A stretch of DNA of 64,000 nt from F22 sp963668535 (GCA_963668535.1 OY764867.1:992001-1056000); one strand, 5' to 3'; positions 42,773 to 52,278 are shown, counted from the stretch's first letter. Translations and numbers: made by a program. The notes: generated by a model from the letters alone, not told the origin.

Positions 42773-43465
42773 ATGAATGCCCAAAAGCTGGATAAGTAAT
42801 GGGGTCAACAAAGCTGTTAATATCCCATTGAGTGTCAACCCTAAACTAGCATAAGCCCCATGATGTGCACTTACATCCATTGCTGCACTAGTTCCAACAG
42901 CATGTGATGCAGCTCCAATCGCTAATCCCTGTGAATCGTGCCTATCAATATGCAATAAACGCATCAAGCTAAATCCAAATACTCCTCCCAACAGTCCAAC
43001 AACTACGACAACAGCCGCTGTTAAGGATTGAATACCCCCAATAGTTGAAGACACTTCCATAGCTATGGGGGTTGTCACTGATTTGGGCGCCATAGAAAGA
43101 ATGACTTCTGGTGTAGCACCCATCCATTTCGCAATAAGCACAACTGAGGTCACTCCAACTACACATCCTACAAGCTGTGACAGCAAAATGGGGATAAGCT
43201 GTTTTTTTATGGATTCTAACTGAAGATATAATGGCACCCCCAAAGCTACAACAGCAGGCTTCAGCCAAAAAGCTATAAAATCTCCACCTGCCTTATAACT
43301 AGAATAATCAATACCACAGCAACGCATCAATAGAATAAGAAGAGTCACTGTGATTAATATGGGATTTAACAACATTATCTTTGTACGTTTCTGCAAAATC
43401 TGAGCACAAAAATAAAAGAATAAAGTTAGCGCTAAAAGTACTATGGGATTATGTAAGAATTTCAT
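42767..43465 (-). CDS. lrgB: LrgB/CidB-family membrane protein
   Basis: A 232-residue membrane protein with about six to seven helices. It has LrgB-type stretches such as ILSMAPKSVTTPIAMEVS and SHAVGTSAAMD. LrgAB/CidAB families affect murein hydrolase export and cell death in Gram-positives, and in several bacteria act in glycolate/pyruvate-type transport. The lrgA-like gene lies 16 bases upstream, so this is the second gene of lrgAB. Proximity to pta-ackA, transcribed divergently, parallels pyruvate-linked regulation seen elsewhere, but this is only suggestive. Confidence 0.9.
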   Translation of the reverse strand: MKFLHNPIVLLALTLFFYFCAQILQKRTKIMLLNPILITVTLLILLMRCCGIDYSSYKAGGDFIAFWLKPAVVALGVPLYLQLESIKKQLIPILLSQLVGCVVGVTSVVLIAKWMGATPEVILSMAPKSVTTPIAMEVSSTIGGIQSLTAAVVVVVGLLGGVFGFSLMRLLHIDRHDSQGLAIGAASHAVGTSAAMDVSAHHGAYASLGLTLNGILTALLTPLLIQLLGIHL

Positions 43466-43481
43466 ATATATCGGGTAATTA

Positions 43482-43856
43482 TTATTCTACAGACTCAGAT
43501 TTATCTGGATGGTTGCCCTCCATTAGGCGCGCAGCCAAGCGATGTGTCCATCCTGTTGTTGCAAACACAAGAATGGTACTTATGACAGTAGCTACAACAA
43601 TAGGCCAAAACTGTGCAGCAATAATGTCAAAATAACACATAAGTGCAACTCCAGGCGGCACAAAAAAGAATGCCATATTGGCTATTAAAAAGTTAGCCAA
43701 CGGTTTGACCCACTCCAACTTTATCACCTTAAAATGTAAGCATGTAGTCAATATAAGCATGCCAATAATACTACTAGGCAATTTAACACCAGTAAAATAA
43801 ACGATAGCTTCTCCCAAAGCAAGACAGCCAAAAAGAATGGCACATTGTTTTATCAT
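43482..43856 (-). CDS. lrgA: LrgA/CidA-family holin-like protein
   Basis: 124 residues with four membrane segments. It has the family pattern LGEAIVYFTGVKLPSSIIGMLIL and the central FLIANMAFFFVPPGVALM. It pairs with LrgB. A longer frame to 43934 adds a Tyr/Cys-rich stretch without family likeness; the ATG at 43856 (MIKQCAIL) gives normal length. TATCTTTGC (43964-43972, complement) stands about 108 bases upstream. Confidence 0.88.
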   Translation of the reverse strand: MIKQCAILFGCLALGEAIVYFTGVKLPSSIIGMLILTTCLHFKVIKLEWVKPLANFLIANMAFFFVPPGVALMCYFDIIAAQFWPIVVATVISTILVFATTGWTHRLAARLMEGNHPDKSESVE

Positions 43857-43963
43857 ATTCTTGATTATTATACAACACTGTATATATCTGCTATATAGAT
43901 AGCGATACACCATAAAAGCATACCACTTTGACACTCAAAAATGGGCGTATTTAGCACTGCGCC

Positions 43964-43972
43964 GCAAAGATA
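43964..43972 (-). promoter_or_regulatory. Putative lrgAB -7 element
   Basis: GCAAAGATA reads TATCTTTGC on the - strand. Confidence 0.5.
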
Positions 43973-44091
43973 CGGCTTTTTTAGAAACAGCGAAAAACAA
44001 AGATATTTCTTTCTGTGTTAAAAGGTGTGTAAGCACAGCTGTTTGGAGAAAAAAACACCACATTCTGCTATGTAGATATTGCAATTATTGC

Positions 44092-44100
44092 TACTTTTGC
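44092..44100 (+). promoter_or_regulatory. Putative pta-ackA -7 element
   Basis: TACTTTTGC, 92 bases before the pta ATG. Confidence 0.55.
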
Positions 44101-44192
44101 AGCGAAATTAGTATTCGCAGTGACAAAAAAACACGCACATACTTATTTCGAGCAACTAGTAAATAGCGAATTTTCTAAATATATACAGAATC

Positions 44193-45209
44193 ATGAACCT
44201 ACTCAAGCAGATTGTTGAGCGCGCTAAAGCTAATCGCCAGCGCATTGTGCTTCCTGAAGCAACAGAAGAACGTACTTTGACCGCAGCAGATCGTATTCTT
44301 GCTGAAGAAGTTGCTGATATTTTTCTTTTAGGTAATCCAGAAGCAATTCATGCTGAAGCTAGCCGTTTGGCTCTTAAGCATATCTACAAAGCAACGATTA
44401 TCGATCCCGAAAATCACATGAAGCGCCAACAATACGCTACACTTCTTTGTGAACTTCGTAAAAAAAAGGGCATGACTATGGAAGAAGCCGAAAAACTCGT
44501 GCTTAATCCATTATATCTTGGTTGTTTAATGATTAAAAGTGGAGATGCTGATGGACAACTAGCGGGTGCTCAAAACACAACTGGTGATGTTCTTCGCCCA
44601 GCTCTACAAATAATTAAAACAGCACCTGGTATTAGTTGCGTATCTGGAGCTATGATTCTTATTTCTAAGGCACAAGAATATGGCCGTAAAGGAATACTAG
44701 TGGTTGGAGACGTAGCTGTAACCCCTATTCCAACTGCTCAACAGCTAGGTGAAATCGCTGTAGCTACAGCACAAACAGCAATAGCAGTGGCTGGTTTTGA
44801 TGACCCTAAGGTGGCTTTACTTAGCTTTTCAACAAAAGGCTCTGCTAAACATGAGGTGGTAGATAAAGTAAAAGAAGCTGTTGAAATCGCCAAAAACATA
44901 GCCCCACAAATTCAGATTGATGGAGAGCTTCAAGCAGACGCTGCATTAGTACCACGTGTAGCTGCTCAAAAAGCTCCTGGGAGTATGGTAGCTGGTGAAG
45001 CAGACGTGCTTGTCTTTCCAAATCTTGAAGTTGGTAACATTGGATACAAACTAGTACAACGTTTAGGCGGGGCTGAAGCTATCGGTCCAGTACTTCAAGG
45101 AATCGCGGCACCTGTCAACGATTTATCACGTGGTTGTAGCACTGAAGATGTGTATAATATGATTGCCATTACAGCCACACAAGCCATTGCAGCAAAAACA
45201 AACAAATAA
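44193..45209 (+). CDS. pta: Phosphate acetyltransferase
   Basis: A 338-residue single-domain Pta converting acetyl-CoA and phosphate to acetyl phosphate. The conserved parts are RIVLPEATEERTL at the start, the central AGAQNTTGDVLRPALQIIKTAPG, and VLVFPNLEVGNIGYKLVQRL near the end. It lacks the long N-terminal regulatory region of enterobacterial Pta. ackA follows 28 bases after the stop; together they make ATP from acetyl-CoA during fermentation and balance acetyl phosphate. Confidence 0.96.
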   Translation: MNLLKQIVERAKANRQRIVLPEATEERTLTAADRILAEEVADIFLLGNPEAIHAEASRLALKHIYKATIIDPENHMKRQQYATLLCELRKKKGMTMEEAEKLVLNPLYLGCLMIKSGDADGQLAGAQNTTGDVLRPALQIIKTAPGISCVSGAMILISKAQEYGRKGILVVGDVAVTPIPTAQQLGEIAVATAQTAIAVAGFDDPKVALLSFSTKGSAKHEVVDKVKEAVEIAKNIAPQIQIDGELQADAALVPRVAAQKAPGSMVAGEADVLVFPNLEVGNIGYKLVQRLGGAEAIGPVLQGIAAPVNDLSRGCSTEDVYNMIAITATQAIAAKTNK

Positions 45210-45237
45210 AAATAACATTCAATCAAAACATCAAGTA

Positions 45238-46434
45238 ATGAAAGTTCTTGTTCTCAACTGTGGTAGTTCATCTATCAAATACCAACTTTTCAATATGGAA
45301 TCCAAAGAAGTGCTCGCTTCTGGTGGCATCGAAAAAATTGGTCTAATGGGTTCTTTTTTAAAACTGACTCTTCCAAACGGGGAAAAGAAAATTCTCGAAA
45401 AGGATATTCCTGAGCATACTGTAGGTGTCCAATTTATTTTTGAAGTCCTTACAGACAGCAAAATGGGTGCTTTAAAGAGCTTAGAGGAACTAGATGCAGT
45501 TGGACACCGCATGGTACATGGCGGTGAACGTTTTGCTAAATCTGTGCGTTTAAATAAAGAAGTACTGGATGCCTTTACAGCGTGCAACGACTTAGCTCCG
45601 CTTCATAACCCTGCTAACTTAAAAGGAGTGCAGGCTGTTAGTGCTTTACTGCCAGAAGTTCCACAAGTAGGTGTGTTTGATACTGCATTTCACCAAACAA
45701 TGCCTGCTTATGCTTATCAATATGCCATCCCTTACGAACTATATGAAAAATATGGTGTAAGACGTTATGGTTTTCACGGCACTTCTCACCGATTTGTATC
45801 TCAACGAGTTTGTGAATATCTAAATGTGGATCCTGCTGGAAAACGAATCATCACCTGCCATATTGGTAATGGTGGTTCTATTGCAGCTGTGCAAGATGGT
45901 AAAAGCGTAGATACTAGCATGGGACTAACTCCTTTAGAAGGTTTAATGATGGGCACGCGCAGTGGAGACATTGACGCTGGCGCAGTATCCTTTATTATGG
46001 AAAAAGAAGGTTTGAATCCAGTTGGTATTTCAAACCTATTAAACAAGAAATCAGGACTTCAAGGTGTATCTGGTGTATCAAGTGATATGCGTGAAGTGGT
46101 CACTGCTGCCGAAGCAGGGAACGAACGCGCAATTTTAGCTTTAGATATGTATGTATATCGCATACGCAAATATATTGGTGCTTATGCAGCAGCTATGGGA
46201 GGAGTAGACATTATACTTTTCACTGGAGGTGTTGGAGAAAATCAAAAAATGATTCGTGCAAAATCTTGTATGGGTCTTGAATTTATGGGAGTTCAAATTG
46301 ATAGTGAAAAGAACAACTCCATTCAAGGTATCGAAGGTGTCATTTCAAAAAATGATAGCAAAGTCACTGTAGCAGTAATCCCAACTGACGAAGAGTTAAT
46401 GATTGCTCAAGATACGGTAGATATTTTGAAGTAA
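45238..46434 (+). CDS. ackA: Acetate kinase
   Basis: A 398-residue ASKHA-fold kinase making ATP and acetate from acetyl phosphate. The signatures are VLVLNCGSSSIKYQLF at the start, the central AFHQTMP and RRYGFHGTSHRFV, the phosphate-binding HIGNGGSIAAV, and FTGGVGEN near the C-terminus. A longer frame reaching 45163 would lie inside pta; the ATG at 45238 yields the standard N-terminus. Second gene of pta-ackA. Confidence 0.97.
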   Translation: MKVLVLNCGSSSIKYQLFNMESKEVLASGGIEKIGLMGSFLKLTLPNGEKKILEKDIPEHTVGVQFIFEVLTDSKMGALKSLEELDAVGHRMVHGGERFAKSVRLNKEVLDAFTACNDLAPLHNPANLKGVQAVSALLPEVPQVGVFDTAFHQTMPAYAYQYAIPYELYEKYGVRRYGFHGTSHRFVSQRVCEYLNVDPAGKRIITCHIGNGGSIAAVQDGKSVDTSMGLTPLEGLMMGTRSGDIDAGAVSFIMEKEGLNPVGISNLLNKKSGLQGVSGVSSDMREVVTAAEAGNERAILALDMYVYRIRKYIGAYAAAMGGVDIILFTGGVGENQKMIRAKSCMGLEFMGVQIDSEKNNSIQGIEGVISKNDSKVTVAVIPTDEELMIAQDTVDILK

Positions 46435-46459
46435 TATGTATTAGGTAAAAATGTTTTAT

Positions 46460-46468
46460 TACTTTTGT
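46460..46468 (+). promoter_or_regulatory. Putative alkaline phosphatase -7 element
   Basis: TACTTTTGT, 34 bases before the ATG at 46502, separating this gene from pta-ackA. Confidence 0.55.
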
Positions 46469-46501
46469 GGCAAGACATTATCAACCTAATTGATTAAAGC
46501 A

Positions 46502-47914
46502 ATGAAAAAGATTATCAATATCAATAGGAGAGGCGTTATGTCTCTCCTATTGTTGTTTGTAGTAATTGGCCTTGCACAGGCCCAACACGCAAAGTATGTA
46601 TTCTATTTTATCGGTGACGGTATGGGAGTAAACCAAGTTAATGGAACCCGTGCATACATGGGGCAATCAAATGCACAGTATAAGGATTCCATTTACGTAC
46701 CTCAACTACTTATGACAACATTTCCTGTAGCAGGTCTAGCGACTACCCACTCGGCAACAAACCGTGTAACCGATTCTGCAGCAGCTGGTACAGCACTAGC
46801 TTGTGGGCACAAGACCTACAACCATGCTATTGGCATGGATCTAAACAAACATGCATTAGAGTCTGTTGCAATAAAAGCTAAACGAAGTGGAAAGGCTGTT
46901 GGAATTGCCACAACAGTAACTGTAGATCATGCTACTCCAGCTGTATTTTATGCACACCAACCTAGCCGAGAAATGTACTATGAAATCGCTTGTGAAATCC
47001 CCAAATCAAACTTTGATTTTTTTGCAGGCAGCGATTTCCTAGACCCTACTCCAGCAGGAAAGCCAAACATCTACAATATGGTCAAAGAAGCTGGCTACAG
47101 CATACAGCGAGGATATAATAATTTTAATGCGTCAGCAAAAAAAATTATTCTTCTCCAACCAAAAGGTAAGGACAAACACTCTGTACCATACGCTATAGAC
47201 AGTCAAAGTGATGATCTTACATTAACCCAAATCACCAAAGCAGCAATTGCCAAATTGAGTCAAAACAAAAAAGGATTTTTTGTGATGCTTGAAGGTGGGA
47301 AAATAGACTGGGCGTGTCATGCGAATGATGCAGCTACCGTTTTTGGAGAAGTAAAGGATTTAGATAATGCTGTTCAAGTAGCATACAACTTCTATAAAAG
47401 ACACCCAAATGAAACATTAATTGTCATTACAGCAGATCATGAAACAGGTGGTATTGCTCTCGGCCGTGGTGCATATTCTCTAAATCTAGGCGTACTAGCT
47501 CACCAAAGATGTTCAGTTGGTGAACTATCTAATAAGTTGAATGAACTACGCATAGAAAATAAAGGAAATGTAAGCTGGGAAGAAGTAAAAACATTACTTG
47601 CTAAAGAAACAGGTCTATTTGACACAACAAAACTTCCTTGGCCATTAGAAAAACGTATTAGAGATGCTTATTACAAATCCTTTGTTAAAGGAAATGCTAA
47701 GAAAGTAACTAATCTATACGGCAAAGAAGAACCCATTGCCGCTGAAGCAATTGCAGTTCTCGATGAATTTGCAAGTGTATCATGGGCTAGTCATGGTCAT
47801 TCTGCAGGTTTAGTACCTGTATTCGCAATAGGTGCGGGTGCAGAAGAATTTAAGGGTCTTCAAGATAACATTGAAATTCCTAAAAAGATAGCCAAAATTG
47901 GACATTACAAATAA
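46502..47914 (+). CDS. Exported alkaline phosphatase
   Basis: A 470-residue periplasmic phosphomonoesterase. The signal peptide (SLLLLFVVIGLAQAQ) leads into the metal site IGDGMG (D39). The nucleophile S92 lies in VTDSAAAGTALACG, with further Zn/Mg ligands in TVDHATPAVF, ITADHETGG and WASHGHSAG. It releases phosphate from organic esters. The frame could begin at a TTG at 46490, but the ATG keeps the usual signal peptide. No Pho-box-like direct repeat was noticed. A terminator follows 45 bases after the stop. Confidence 0.94.
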   Translation: MKKIININRRGVMSLLLLFVVIGLAQAQHAKYVFYFIGDGMGVNQVNGTRAYMGQSNAQYKDSIYVPQLLMTTFPVAGLATTHSATNRVTDSAAAGTALACGHKTYNHAIGMDLNKHALESVAIKAKRSGKAVGIATTVTVDHATPAVFYAHQPSREMYYEIACEIPKSNFDFFAGSDFLDPTPAGKPNIYNMVKEAGYSIQRGYNNFNASAKKIILLQPKGKDKHSVPYAIDSQSDDLTLTQITKAAIAKLSQNKKGFFVMLEGGKIDWACHANDAATVFGEVKDLDNAVQVAYNFYKRHPNETLIVITADHETGGIALGRGAYSLNLGVLAHQRCSVGELSNKLNELRIENKGNVSWEEVKTLLAKETGLFDTTKLPWPLEKRIRDAYYKSFVKGNAKKVTNLYGKEEPIAAEAIAVLDEFASVSWASHGHSAGLVPVFAIGAGAEEFKGLQDNIEIPKKIAKIGHYK

Positions 47915-47959
47915 TCATCTCTCCAAAGAGCTGAATATTCCTAACCAACAGGCATGAAA

Positions 47960-48003
47960 AATGCCCCTCAACTTATTCCGATGTAGAATAGCTGAGGGGC
48001 ATT
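47960..48003. terminator. Bidirectional terminator
   Basis: AATGCCCCTCA (47960-47970) pairs with TGAGGGGCATT (47993-48003). The inner part also pairs (TTATTC with GAATAG). It lies between the convergent phosphatase and der genes. Confidence 0.8.
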
Positions 48004-48045
48004 CTTTATATTAAAGTGTCTTGCTCTCAAGCAAACTCTAAAACC

Positions 48046-49359
48046 CTATTTCTGACGAATATAGATTTTGATTGGAGTACCACACAATTCCCATTTTTCA
48101 CGCATCTTATTTTCCAAAAAGCGCTTGTACGGATCACGAATATACTGAGGTAAATTAGCGAAGAAAACAAAACTTGGAATCTGCGTATTAGGCAATTGAG
48201 TAATATACTTGATTTTAATATATTTACCCTTATTTGATGGTGGCGGATATGCTTCAATAAGCGATAACATCTCTTCATTCAAACGAGCCGTAGGAATACG
48301 AGTGCTACGGTTCTTAAACACCTGAGTTGCTTCCTCCAAGACTTTTAAAATACGCTGTTTTGTCAATGCTGAAGTAAAGACAATTGGAAAGTCAGTAAAG
48401 GGTGCAAAACGTTCGCGCACCATATCTTTGTACTGATTCATCAATTTGGCCGTCTTGTCCTCAATCAAATCCCACTTATTAACAACCACCACAAGTCCTT
48501 TGTTATTGCGTTGAATCAAAGAAAGAATATTTAAGTCTTGGCTTTCGATACCACGAGTTGCATCAAGCATCAAAACACACACATCGGCATTTTCAATGGC
48601 ACGAATAGAACGAATGACTGAATAATACTCCAAATCCTCATTCACCTTGTTCTTCTTACGAATACCAGCCGTATCAACAAGATAAAAGTCGTAATTAAAC
48701 TTATTAAAACGCGTATATATAGAGTCACGTGTCGTACCAGCAATCTCTGTTACAATATTGCGGTCTTCACCAATAAATGCATTCACAATGGACGACTTAC
48801 CAGCATTAGGACGACCTACGACAGCAAAACGAGGAACTTCATCATCAAGTATCTCGTCAGCTTCTTTCTTGAACCTTTCTACAATTTTATCCAACAAATC
48901 ACCAGTACCACTACCTGACACAGCTGAAACACAAAAAGGATCTTCCAAACCTAACTTATAGAACTCGGCCGAATCATAGCGTAAATCATTCGTATCTGTT
49001 TTATTTGAAACAAGGATAATAGGTAACTTCGTACGACGAAGAATTTGAGCGACAGCCAAATCTAAGTCTGTGACACCAGCCTGTACATCTACAACAAAAA
49101 GGATGACATCAGCTTCATCCACGGCAATACTTACTTGTTTGCGGATCTCTTCCTCAAAAATATCATCCGAATTAACAACCCATCCCCCAGTATCTACAAT
49201 AGAGAATTCACGTCCACCCCATTCAGTCTTTCCATATTGGCGATCACGAGTGGTACCAGCTTCATTACTAACGATAGCCTGACGTGTTTGAGTCAAACGA
49301 TTGAAAAGTGTAGACTTACCTACATTAGGACGGCCTACAATGGCAACTAAATTTCCCAT
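48046..49359 (-). CDS. der: Ribosome-associated GTPase Der (EngA)
   Basis: A 437-residue tandem-GTPase needed for 50S assembly. Two full G domains are visible: GRPNVGKSTLFNRL (8 onward) with DTGG and NKTD, and GRPNAGKSSIVNAF (about 182) with DTAG and NKWD. A C-terminal KH-like domain ends the protein. It lies 29 bases after era on the same strand, forming an era-der operon of two ribosome GTPases. Confidence 0.97.
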   Translation of the reverse strand: MGNLVAIVGRPNVGKSTLFNRLTQTRQAIVSNEAGTTRDRQYGKTEWGGREFSIVDTGGWVVNSDDIFEEEIRKQVSIAVDEADVILFVVDVQAGVTDLDLAVAQILRRTKLPIILVSNKTDTNDLRYDSAEFYKLGLEDPFCVSAVSGSGTGDLLDKIVERFKKEADEILDDEVPRFAVVGRPNAGKSSIVNAFIGEDRNIVTEIAGTTRDSIYTRFNKFNYDFYLVDTAGIRKKNKVNEDLEYYSVIRSIRAIENADVCVLMLDATRGIESQDLNILSLIQRNNKGLVVVVNKWDLIEDKTAKLMNQYKDMVRERFAPFTDFPIVFTSALTKQRILKVLEEATQVFKNRSTRIPTARLNEEMLSLIEAYPPPSNKGKYIKIKYITQLPNTQIPSFVFFANLPQYIRDPYKRFLENKMREKWELCGTPIKIYIRQK

Positions 49360-49388
49360 ATCTTTTATTCTTTTCTTTTACTTACTAC

Positions 49389-50270
49389 TTAGGTGAGATC
49401 GTAACCAAAGTTTTTCAGTTCGCGACTCGAACTTCTCCAGTCTTTATCCACCTTTACAAAGGTCTCTAAGAAAATCTTCTTACCGAAAAATTTCTCTAAC
49501 TCACGACGCGCTTCGGTAGCCACCTTTTTGAGCGCACGTCCTTGTTTACCTATTACAATGCCTTTTTGTGAATCGCGTTCAACATTAATTACAGCACTAA
49601 TAACTATTTTTTTATCATCTTCCTTAAACTGCTCAACAACTACTTCTACGGAATAAGGAATTTCTTTATCATAGTACAACAAAATCTTCTCACGAAGAAT
49701 TTCTGAAACAAAAAAACGAGCTGGCTTGTCAGTCCACTGCTCTTTATCGAAATAAGGAGGTGATGGAGGCAACAACTCTTGTACTCGCTTAAGCACATGC
49801 TGTACATTAAATTTGTTCGTTGCCGACACAGGGATTATCTCTGCATCTGGCAATAATTCATGCCATGTAGTAACCAAGTCACCTAGTTTTTGTTGGTCAC
49901 TTTGATCAATTTTATTAATCAACAAGAGCACTGGTGCAGATTGTTTACGGACTTTATCAATAAAGTCGGCATTCTTCTCTGGCTTCTCTATGACATCAGT
50001 CACATAGATTAAGACATCAGCATCCGCAAGTGCTGAAGTTGAGAATTGCAGCATGTTCTCCTGAAGCTTGTAGCTAGGTTTAACGACTCCAGGTGTGTCA
50101 GAAAACACAATCTGCATTTCTGGTGTGTTACAAATTCCCATAATACGATGACGTGTAGTCTGCGCCTTGAAAGTCGCAATGGAAATTCGCTCCCCCACAA
50201 AAGCATTCATTAATGTGGATTTACCGACATTCGGGTTTCCCACAATATTTACAAATCCGGCTTTATGCAT
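49389..50270 (-). CDS. era: GTPase Era
   Basis: A 293-residue GTPase with a C-terminal KH domain, acting in 16S rRNA maturation and 30S assembly. The G domain begins GNPNVGKSTLMNAFVGE and has DTPG and NKID. The KH domain holds VIGKQGRALKKVATEARRELE, which binds the 3' end of 16S rRNA. First gene of era-der. Confidence 0.97.
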   Translation of the reverse strand: MHKAGFVNIVGNPNVGKSTLMNAFVGERISIATFKAQTTRHRIMGICNTPEMQIVFSDTPGVVKPSYKLQENMLQFSTSALADADVLIYVTDVIEKPEKNADFIDKVRKQSAPVLLLINKIDQSDQQKLGDLVTTWHELLPDAEIIPVSATNKFNVQHVLKRVQELLPPSPPYFDKEQWTDKPARFFVSEILREKILLYYDKEIPYSVEVVVEQFKEDDKKIVISAVINVERDSQKGIVIGKQGRALKKVATEARRELEKFFGKKIFLETFVKVDKDWRSSSRELKNFGYDLT

Positions 50271-50290
50271 AATATTTAATTAATGGGCAA

Positions 50291-50332
50291 AAAGCGCATC
50301 GACTGGAGTGTCCCTCTAATCCGATGCGCTTT
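50291..50332 (-). terminator. fabH terminator
   Basis: AAAGCGCATCG (50291-50301) pairs with CGATGCGCTTT (50322-50332). It lies between fabH and era and separates the two operons. Confidence 0.75.
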
Positions 50333-50358
50333 CGTTATATTGTATAAACTAAAAAGTT

Positions 50359-51363
50359 TTACTTTTTCTCAGTATCGTATCCCCATTTTAGGTAAATTGA
50401 ACCAAAAGTAAAACCTGCTCCAAAAGCAGTAAGGATCATATTATCACCCTTCTTAAGTTTATGTTCGTTTTCCCAAATACACAATGGAATAGAAGCAGCG
50501 CTTGTGTTACCGACATGGTCTATATTAATTAAGACTTTATCATGATCTACTTCTAAGCGTTTTTGAACGGCATCGATAATACGTAAATTAGCCTGATGAG
50601 GAACCACCCAATCGATCGAATCTTTATCTAAGTTGTTACGTTCAGCAATTTCAGCACTAAAACCAGACATATTAGATACAGCATATTTAAATACTGTACG
50701 ACCTTCTTGGTAAATTGTATGCATGTGATTGTCCACAGTAAAGTGAGATGCAGGACATACAGAGCCACCAGCTTTTTGATGTAGAAAAGGAAGTCCTTTA
50801 CCATCTGTACGCAACTTAACATCCAACACACCATACTCCTCAGTAGTCGCTTCAACCATAACAGCTGCAGCACCATCTCCAAAAATTGGACATGTAGCAC
50901 GGTCAGTGTAATTTGTGATACTGGTCATCTTCTCTGCAGCAACCACGATACCTTTCTTACACATTCCTGATTGAATGTATGCCTTAGCAGTTGTCAATGC
51001 AAACAAAAATCCACTACAAGCAGCAGACATATCATAAGCAAAGGCATTTTTAAGGCCAAGCTTATCACACATGATTGACGCTACTGATGGGAACACGTAG
51101 TCACCTGTTGTTGTAGCACAAATCACGAAATCAATATCATCAGGATTAGCCCCTGTCTTACGCATCAATTCACGGCATGCTTTACGCGCCATATACGATG
51201 CTCCAAGTCCTTCTTCATTAAGAATTTGACGAGTCTTGATACCGATACGTGTCATAATCCACTCGTCATTAGTATCTACCATAGTAGATAGCTCCTCATT
51301 TGTGAGGGTATATTCTGGAAGATAACCACCGATCCCAGTGATCACTGCATTAAGTTTTTCCAT
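50359..51363 (-). CDS. fabH: Beta-ketoacyl-ACP synthase III
   Basis: A 334-residue condensing enzyme starting fatty-acid elongation from acetyl-CoA and malonyl-ACP. The catalytic triad is Cys116 (MSAACSGFLFAL), His about 254 (PHQANLRI) and Asn about 284 (HVGNTSAAS). The glycine-rich AFGAGFTFGSIY ends the protein. An upstream in-frame start at 51420 adds residues unlike the family, so the ATG at 51363 is used. It follows rpmF by 73 bases in the DUF177-rpmF-fabH order; plsX, often between them, is absent here. Confidence 0.96.
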   Translation of the reverse strand: MEKLNAVITGIGGYLPEYTLTNEELSTMVDTNDEWIMTRIGIKTRQILNEEGLGASYMARKACRELMRKTGANPDDIDFVICATTTGDYVFPSVASIMCDKLGLKNAFAYDMSAACSGFLFALTTAKAYIQSGMCKKGIVVAAEKMTSITNYTDRATCPIFGDGAAAVMVEATTEEYGVLDVKLRTDGKGLPFLHQKAGGSVCPASHFTVDNHMHTIYQEGRTVFKYAVSNMSGFSAEIAERNNLDKDSIDWVVPHQANLRIIDAVQKRLEVDHDKVLINIDHVGNTSAASIPLCIWENEHKLKKGDNMILTAFGAGFTFGSIYLKWGYDTEKK

Positions 51364-51438
51364 GTTGACTAAAAAACTCGCGCGTTTATATATAAAAGCA
51401 AGACCAGGGCGCGAGCACACCTGGTCTGCTATTTTGTT

Positions 51439-51616
51439 TTACTGCTCAACTTCGATAGCTACTTTGCCACGATAGTAACCACAGCTGTCACATACAGTGT
51501 GGAACTTGTGCCATTCACCACAGTTTGCACACTTTGCAAGCGTTGGAGCAACTGCTTTGTCATGCGTTCTTCTCTTCGCTTGTCTTTGCTTTGATTGTCT
51601 TCTCTTAGGATGTGCC
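51439..51616 (-). CDS. rpmF: 50S ribosomal protein L32, apparently frameshifted as given
   Basis: The ATG at 51616 opens MAHPK, the L32 start, but then runs out of frame to a stop. From codon 6 the L32 sequence continues in another phase: RRQSKQRQAKRRTHDKAV, then CANCGEWHKFH and CDSCGYYRG (the four zinc cysteines), ending EVEQ with TAA. Restoring AG after CCTAAG gives a normal 59-residue L32, so two bases seem to be missing from an AGAGAAGA run. No in-frame start is available upstream of the second part, since a TAG precedes it. Context (DUF177 before, fabH after) leaves no doubt of identity. A sequencing or assembly error is the simplest explanation for this usually conserved gene. Confidence 0.85.
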
Positions 51617-51632
51617 ATTTTTTCTAAATGAT

Positions 51633-52196
51633 TTAATTGTTATCTATTATTTTCTTTAATTCATTCCATCGAGGATCCACTGCTTGGTGACTATCCTCAG
51701 AAGTATCGCCAGTATTCTCTTCATCATCCTGAACATGACCAGCCTGCATAGCATTTAGCCGTTCAATCATATCAGGATTACATCCACCGTCCTCATGAAC
51801 ATGTTGCACGGGGATAACGACTGCCACCATTTCACTCATAATCCATGAAACATCTAATGTTCCACGCATTTCATCAACAGTAATGAGATTTTCATCAACT
51901 TCTTCATCTTGATTAGCAAGACGTACCATTAACGATTCATCAATAGCAATAGGTAAAGACATGTCGTCTAGGCAGCGGTCGCAAGGAACACTCACAGTCC
52001 CTTTCATTTGAAAACGTACGCGAAAATCATCTCCTACAGTTGCAACCTCTACATCCGCATTGATTTCACCTCCCGTAATATCTTCATAATCTGATGCAGA
52101 CCAAAAAGCGTCACTTAACGTATAGTGACGCGAAAATTTGTCGACAGTCATACGACGAAGGTCGACAATAAAATCGTTAACTTTATCTGCTACCAT
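51633..52196 (-). CDS. DUF177 (YceD-like) protein
   Basis: 187 residues from MVADKVNDFIVDLRRM. The DUF177 core is recognisable by VPCDRCLDDMSLPI and the later VIPVQHVHEDGGCNPDMIERL, with its cysteines. The C-terminal tail is acidic and merges with a typical WNELKKI. YceD proteins are linked to 23S rRNA/50S processing and are almost always encoded just before rpmF, as here (16 bases). Longer frames start at 52271 and 52247. The -7 element TATCTTTGT (52270-52278, complement) overlaps the first of these and makes it impossible. Confidence 0.88.
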   Translation of the reverse strand: MVADKVNDFIVDLRRMTVDKFSRHYTLSDAFWSASDYEDITGGEINADVEVATVGDDFRVRFQMKGTVSVPCDRCLDDMSLPIAIDESLMVRLANQDEEVDENLITVDEMRGTLDVSWIMSEMVAVVIPVQHVHEDGGCNPDMIERLNAMQAGHVQDDEENTGDTSEDSHQAVDPRWNELKKIIDNN

Positions 52197-52269
52197 AGTT
52201 CTTACTTTAAAAATCCGAGCATAATCTTGGCTATCAAAACCAATCATATATAAATACGGATTTCGGGGC

Positions 52270-52278
52270 ACAAAGATA
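52270..52278 (-). promoter_or_regulatory. Putative DUF177-rpmF-fabH -7 element
   Basis: ACAAAGATA reads TATCTTTGT on the - strand. TTG lies only 16 bases upstream, short of the usual spacing. Confidence 0.55.

Larger units (their letters stand above)
43857..44192. other. Divergent lrgAB/pta control region
   Basis: 336 bases with two exact -7 elements: TATCTTTGC facing lrgA (43964-43972) and TACTTTTGC facing pta (44092-44100). Both give leaders near 90-110 bases. No hairpin or known riboswitch was recognised in the leaders. Confidence 0.55.

Noticed and set aside
43857..44192. Riboswitch in the pta or lrgA leader
   Set aside because: No stable conserved hairpins or known motif could be seen in the two leaders.
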